From: Helopsaltes ochotensis
Lineage: Eukaryota; Chordata; Aves; Passeriformes; Locustellidae
NCBI GenBank assembly: GCA_013400155.1
Contig: VXBM01001564.1
Coordinates: 96,592 to 160,591, forward strand
DNA: 64,000 nt
Reading direction: 5' to 3'
Below, in pieces: positions 61,979-64,000 of the stretch. The translations under genes were made by a program, and so were the position numbers. The number at the start of each line of letters is the position of its first letter. The stretch's first letter is position 1. The notes under the pieces are model-generated. The model was given only the letters and a program-made list of their open reading frames with translations, had not been told where the DNA came from and searched no databases.

Positions 61979-62608
61979 TGACTCGCGGAAGAACTCTAAA
62001 ACTCAGAGACAAAGTGAGTTTTAAAGTAGGTATGCAGTTTATTCAGCGCTGGGCGGATGCAGGATAGCTCCCCAAAGGCATGCGCGCCCCCTGACTTAAT
62101 TCAGTCACTTTTATTCTATAGAATGTTACATATACATCAAGTTTTGCAATACTCTCATGTATATTCATCTTTTGCCCCCCTCCCTTCACCGCTCCGTATG
62201 CTAATTGTCTTATCAGTCCTTGCGCCTGCGCAGTTATTTCTGGTGGTGGTCTCCAGTCCCTTCGGGGGTCTTTGGGGATGAAGTAAATAGTCTTCCTCTG
62301 AGATGAACTTTTGACCCTTCTGTCTTTGCGCACGCTCACTGCACCTCCAGTCATAGTCCAGCTGTGAGTTTGGCGTTTATCTTGTCTTTGGGGTCTGAGG
62401 AGCCACAGTGTCTCGTGTTTCTGATAATCTTGTATTCTTATCTCCTGTCCTGAAAAACATCCTTCCCTTTGTCAGGCATAGCCCCTATCTCCTTCTCCCC
62501 CCAGGTGACAGCACAAAGGGCAGCAAATACGTATTCTTAATAAATATCTTCTACTTTTTATGATTAATATTTTTTAGTTTTTAGTTTCATGTTTCACCTA
62601 CCCCGACA
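61979..62608 (-). mobile_element. endogenous retroviral LTR on the - strand, about 630 bp
   Basis: On the - strand the element starts TGTCGGGGTAGG at 62608. AATAAA lies at 62043-62038, a short U5 with TTTGTCTCTGAGTTTTAGAG follows, and it ends GCGAGTCA at 61979. This is the U3-R-U5 order of a complete LTR. Flanks are CCTATG (61975-61980) and CCTGTG (62609-62614), five of six bases alike. Either a 4-bp CCTA/CCTG or a 6-bp CCTATG/CCTGTG duplication with one change can be argued, and the second would move the left boundary to 61981. No gag or pol is attached, so it is a solo LTR. The - strand ORF at 62043-62354 is incidental. Confidence 0.78.
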
Positions 62609-63157
62609 CCTGTGGGCCCAGTTGGCCCAGGCGTGCCCCGATTGTCGCCAAGGGGTGGGCAGGGTGCAGCCCCCCTGCCCTCCGTGACTCCTGGGCAGAG
62701 AGGAAAGGAGGGAGGGGAAAAGCCCAGAGGCCCTGAGACTCTCGGGGCCCTGAGAAGCTGCAGCCCGGCAGAGATCACATGAACACCGCAGGCCTGGGCA
62801 GATACAACCCTTTTCCTGGCAAAATGAGGTTTCAGAACTCCAACCCTTTCCCTGAGAGAGGAAAGGTCAGAGTGGGAGATATTTAAAGAGACAGTATGAA
62901 GATACCAGGGTCCATGAAAGAGAAATTGTATCTTAAGTGAGGAAGACATGAAAGTTGCCTTAGTCCTAGGCTGAAAATCTCTTATGAATGGTGGCAACAA
63001 ACTGTAATGTGAATATGCTAGAGCATTCCTTTAAATTGTGGACAATATGAATTGGGGAGATGATTCTTTTAGATTTGTAGATGTGAGCAAAGGTACTTGT
63101 GACTGACTGAGTAAATTAGAACCTGCGGTCTTGTGATCCCATGAGATGTGTGAACAG
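62609..63157 (+). mobile_element. probable continuation of the interrupted element, identity uncertain
   Basis: A G+C-rich segment (62609-62800) grades into AT-rich sequence between two opposite-strand LTRs. The joined reading across the insertion (AAAGCCT before, CCTGTGGGCC after) is smooth, which supports a single host element split by the LTR. It has no ORF with a recognised domain; the 137-codon - strand frame at 62587-63000 is stop-poor because of G+C content. Confidence 0.4.
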
Positions 63158-63773
63158 TGTTATAAGCGAATCAGCCGAATAATTTATATTAAAAGGAATT
63201 TATTGCTAACAATTGAGAACAACGATAAAAACCACCACCAAACGAACAAGGTACTGAGCCCGAGATTGGTGCCTGGTGAATGGGGAGCAAACGGTCTCTC
63301 TGACAGCATGCCCTCTCCCTCATTCACAATTTGCTGTCCCCGGAGCTCGGGTTTTATACTTTTTATTTTCCCTCAGGCTAAAGTGAAGTAATGCAGTCCT
63401 ATTCAAATGTCCAGTATCAGGAGCTTCCTTGACTTCATTCTTTTCCTTTTCGGCGTGTACTCCTTTCCGTTGGAGAGTTGGAGATGATAATCATGATGGG
63501 TGTACAGGAAGGCTTTTGTGTTCTCTTGACTGGATTTTCAGTGTTGCCGCCCTGACAAGATCAGGAGGGCGATGATGTTCCTTATCTGGGTCGTTGAAGC
63601 ATCATTTGGGTCTGGGCGTGGTTGTCCAGCTTTGGAGTCTTCAGATGGTAATGACCCCAGCCTCGGAATTCTCGGTGTGTCTCTAGTAACTCAAATGGAA
63701 ATTAAGATTCCCCGGGCAAGGAGTTCCAAAACTGCTCGGCTCCTTGGGGGAACAGAGGCGGGTACAGCATTCA
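63158..63773 (-). mobile_element. second endogenous retroviral LTR on the - strand, right boundary uncertain
   Basis: On the - strand a TATAAAA box lies at 63358-63352 and AATAAA at 63204-63199. Its end, CTTATAACA, is at 63158. The TATA-to-AATAAA distance of about 150 bp fits a U3-R layout. The sequence differs from the LTR at 61979-62608, so it is another family. The right (U3) boundary was placed at a CA near 63773 but no matching target duplication was found. The copy could extend a little further or be truncated. Confidence 0.65.
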
Positions 63774-64000
63774 TTTGATACATTTGCTACGTATATCAGA
63801 CCTTAATAGTGTTCTTATAAAATAGTATTAAAAAGCATGAATTAATACCCAGTTTACTTATAACAAGAGAGAGAGAGAAGGAGCCCTCTGCACTAGTGAA
63901 GTGAGAAGACATCTCTATTCCCTGAAGTGAAGAATCCTTTGCATTTGAACTATTCATTTTTAAAATAACACCCCAATGAATCGACGGCCCATATGTTGTC
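63774..64000. other. non-coding sequence at the window edge
   Basis: AT-rich sequence with a short (AG)n tract near 63869-63879. No feature is recognised, and the LTR at its left might reach into it. Confidence 0.4.

Noticed and set aside
62587..63000. A 137-codon - strand ORF
   Set aside because: It sits in a G+C-rich, probably LTR-derived segment and starts inside the neighbouring LTR boundary; no domain is recognisable.
1..64000. CRISPR arrays, phage or bacterial defence systems, riboswitches
   Set aside because: The window is eukaryotic (LINE, SINE and LTR content, microsatellites). The regular repeats are simple sequence without spacers.

Overview
This is a stretch of AT-rich vertebrate nuclear DNA, most probably from a passerine (songbird) genome. 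The evidence is its repeat content. There are several CR1 LINE copies, which are the dominant avian retroposon. There is a tRNA-Ile-headed SINE with a CR1-like tail at about 33731-33861, the structure known from the songbird element TguSINE1. There are also several avian-type endogenous retroviral LTRs. No protein-coding gene, rRNA, functional tRNA, CRISPR array or bacterial-type operon can be supported. The window reads as a gene desert or the inside of a very large intron.

Layout. 1-5200: unique AT-rich DNA, interrupted by a pyrimidine pentanucleotide array that contains a 424-base assembly gap (2012-2435). 5209-6002: a solo LTR with perfect 5-bp target-site duplications. 6008-14700: unique sequence with a short CR1 tail near 8.1 kb and a near-perfect 62-bp palindrome at 10878-10939. 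14715-15375: a heavily decayed CR1 on the + strand. 18669-19300 and 22957-23706: CR1 fragments on the - strand; 23878-23975 a third CR1 tail. Between them, at about 21216-21669 on the - strand, is the only ORF with exon-like surroundings (acceptor-like tract, 134 codons, stop, AATAAA). 25595-26778: a long CR1 copy on the + strand with a destroyed reverse-transcriptase active site. 33731-33861: the tRNA-Ile/CR1 SINE. 35190-35470: a G+C-richer patch with a TATA motif. 41971-42055: a CR1 tail. 43308-44058: an LTR with internal tandem duplications. 48550-49084: a decayed avian LTR. 51821-52166: a 346-bp solo LTR with perfect 6-bp target duplications. 56877-56975: a pure TTCC microsatellite. 61690-63780: a cluster of at least three LTR-type pieces, apparently one inserted into another. 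The rest is unique AT-rich DNA, some of it TAAT-rich in a way that resembles conserved regulatory sequence.

Nothing here forms a working gene system. What can be read is a record of retroposition: CR1 lineages of different ages, a composite SINE, and solo LTRs left by homologous recombination. The items most worth following up are the candidate terminal exon at 21.2-21.7 kb, the palindrome at 10.9 kb, the nested LTR cluster at the right edge, and the two LTRs whose target-site duplications fix their boundaries to the base. LTR and CR1 family assignments come from remembered family features, not from a database search.
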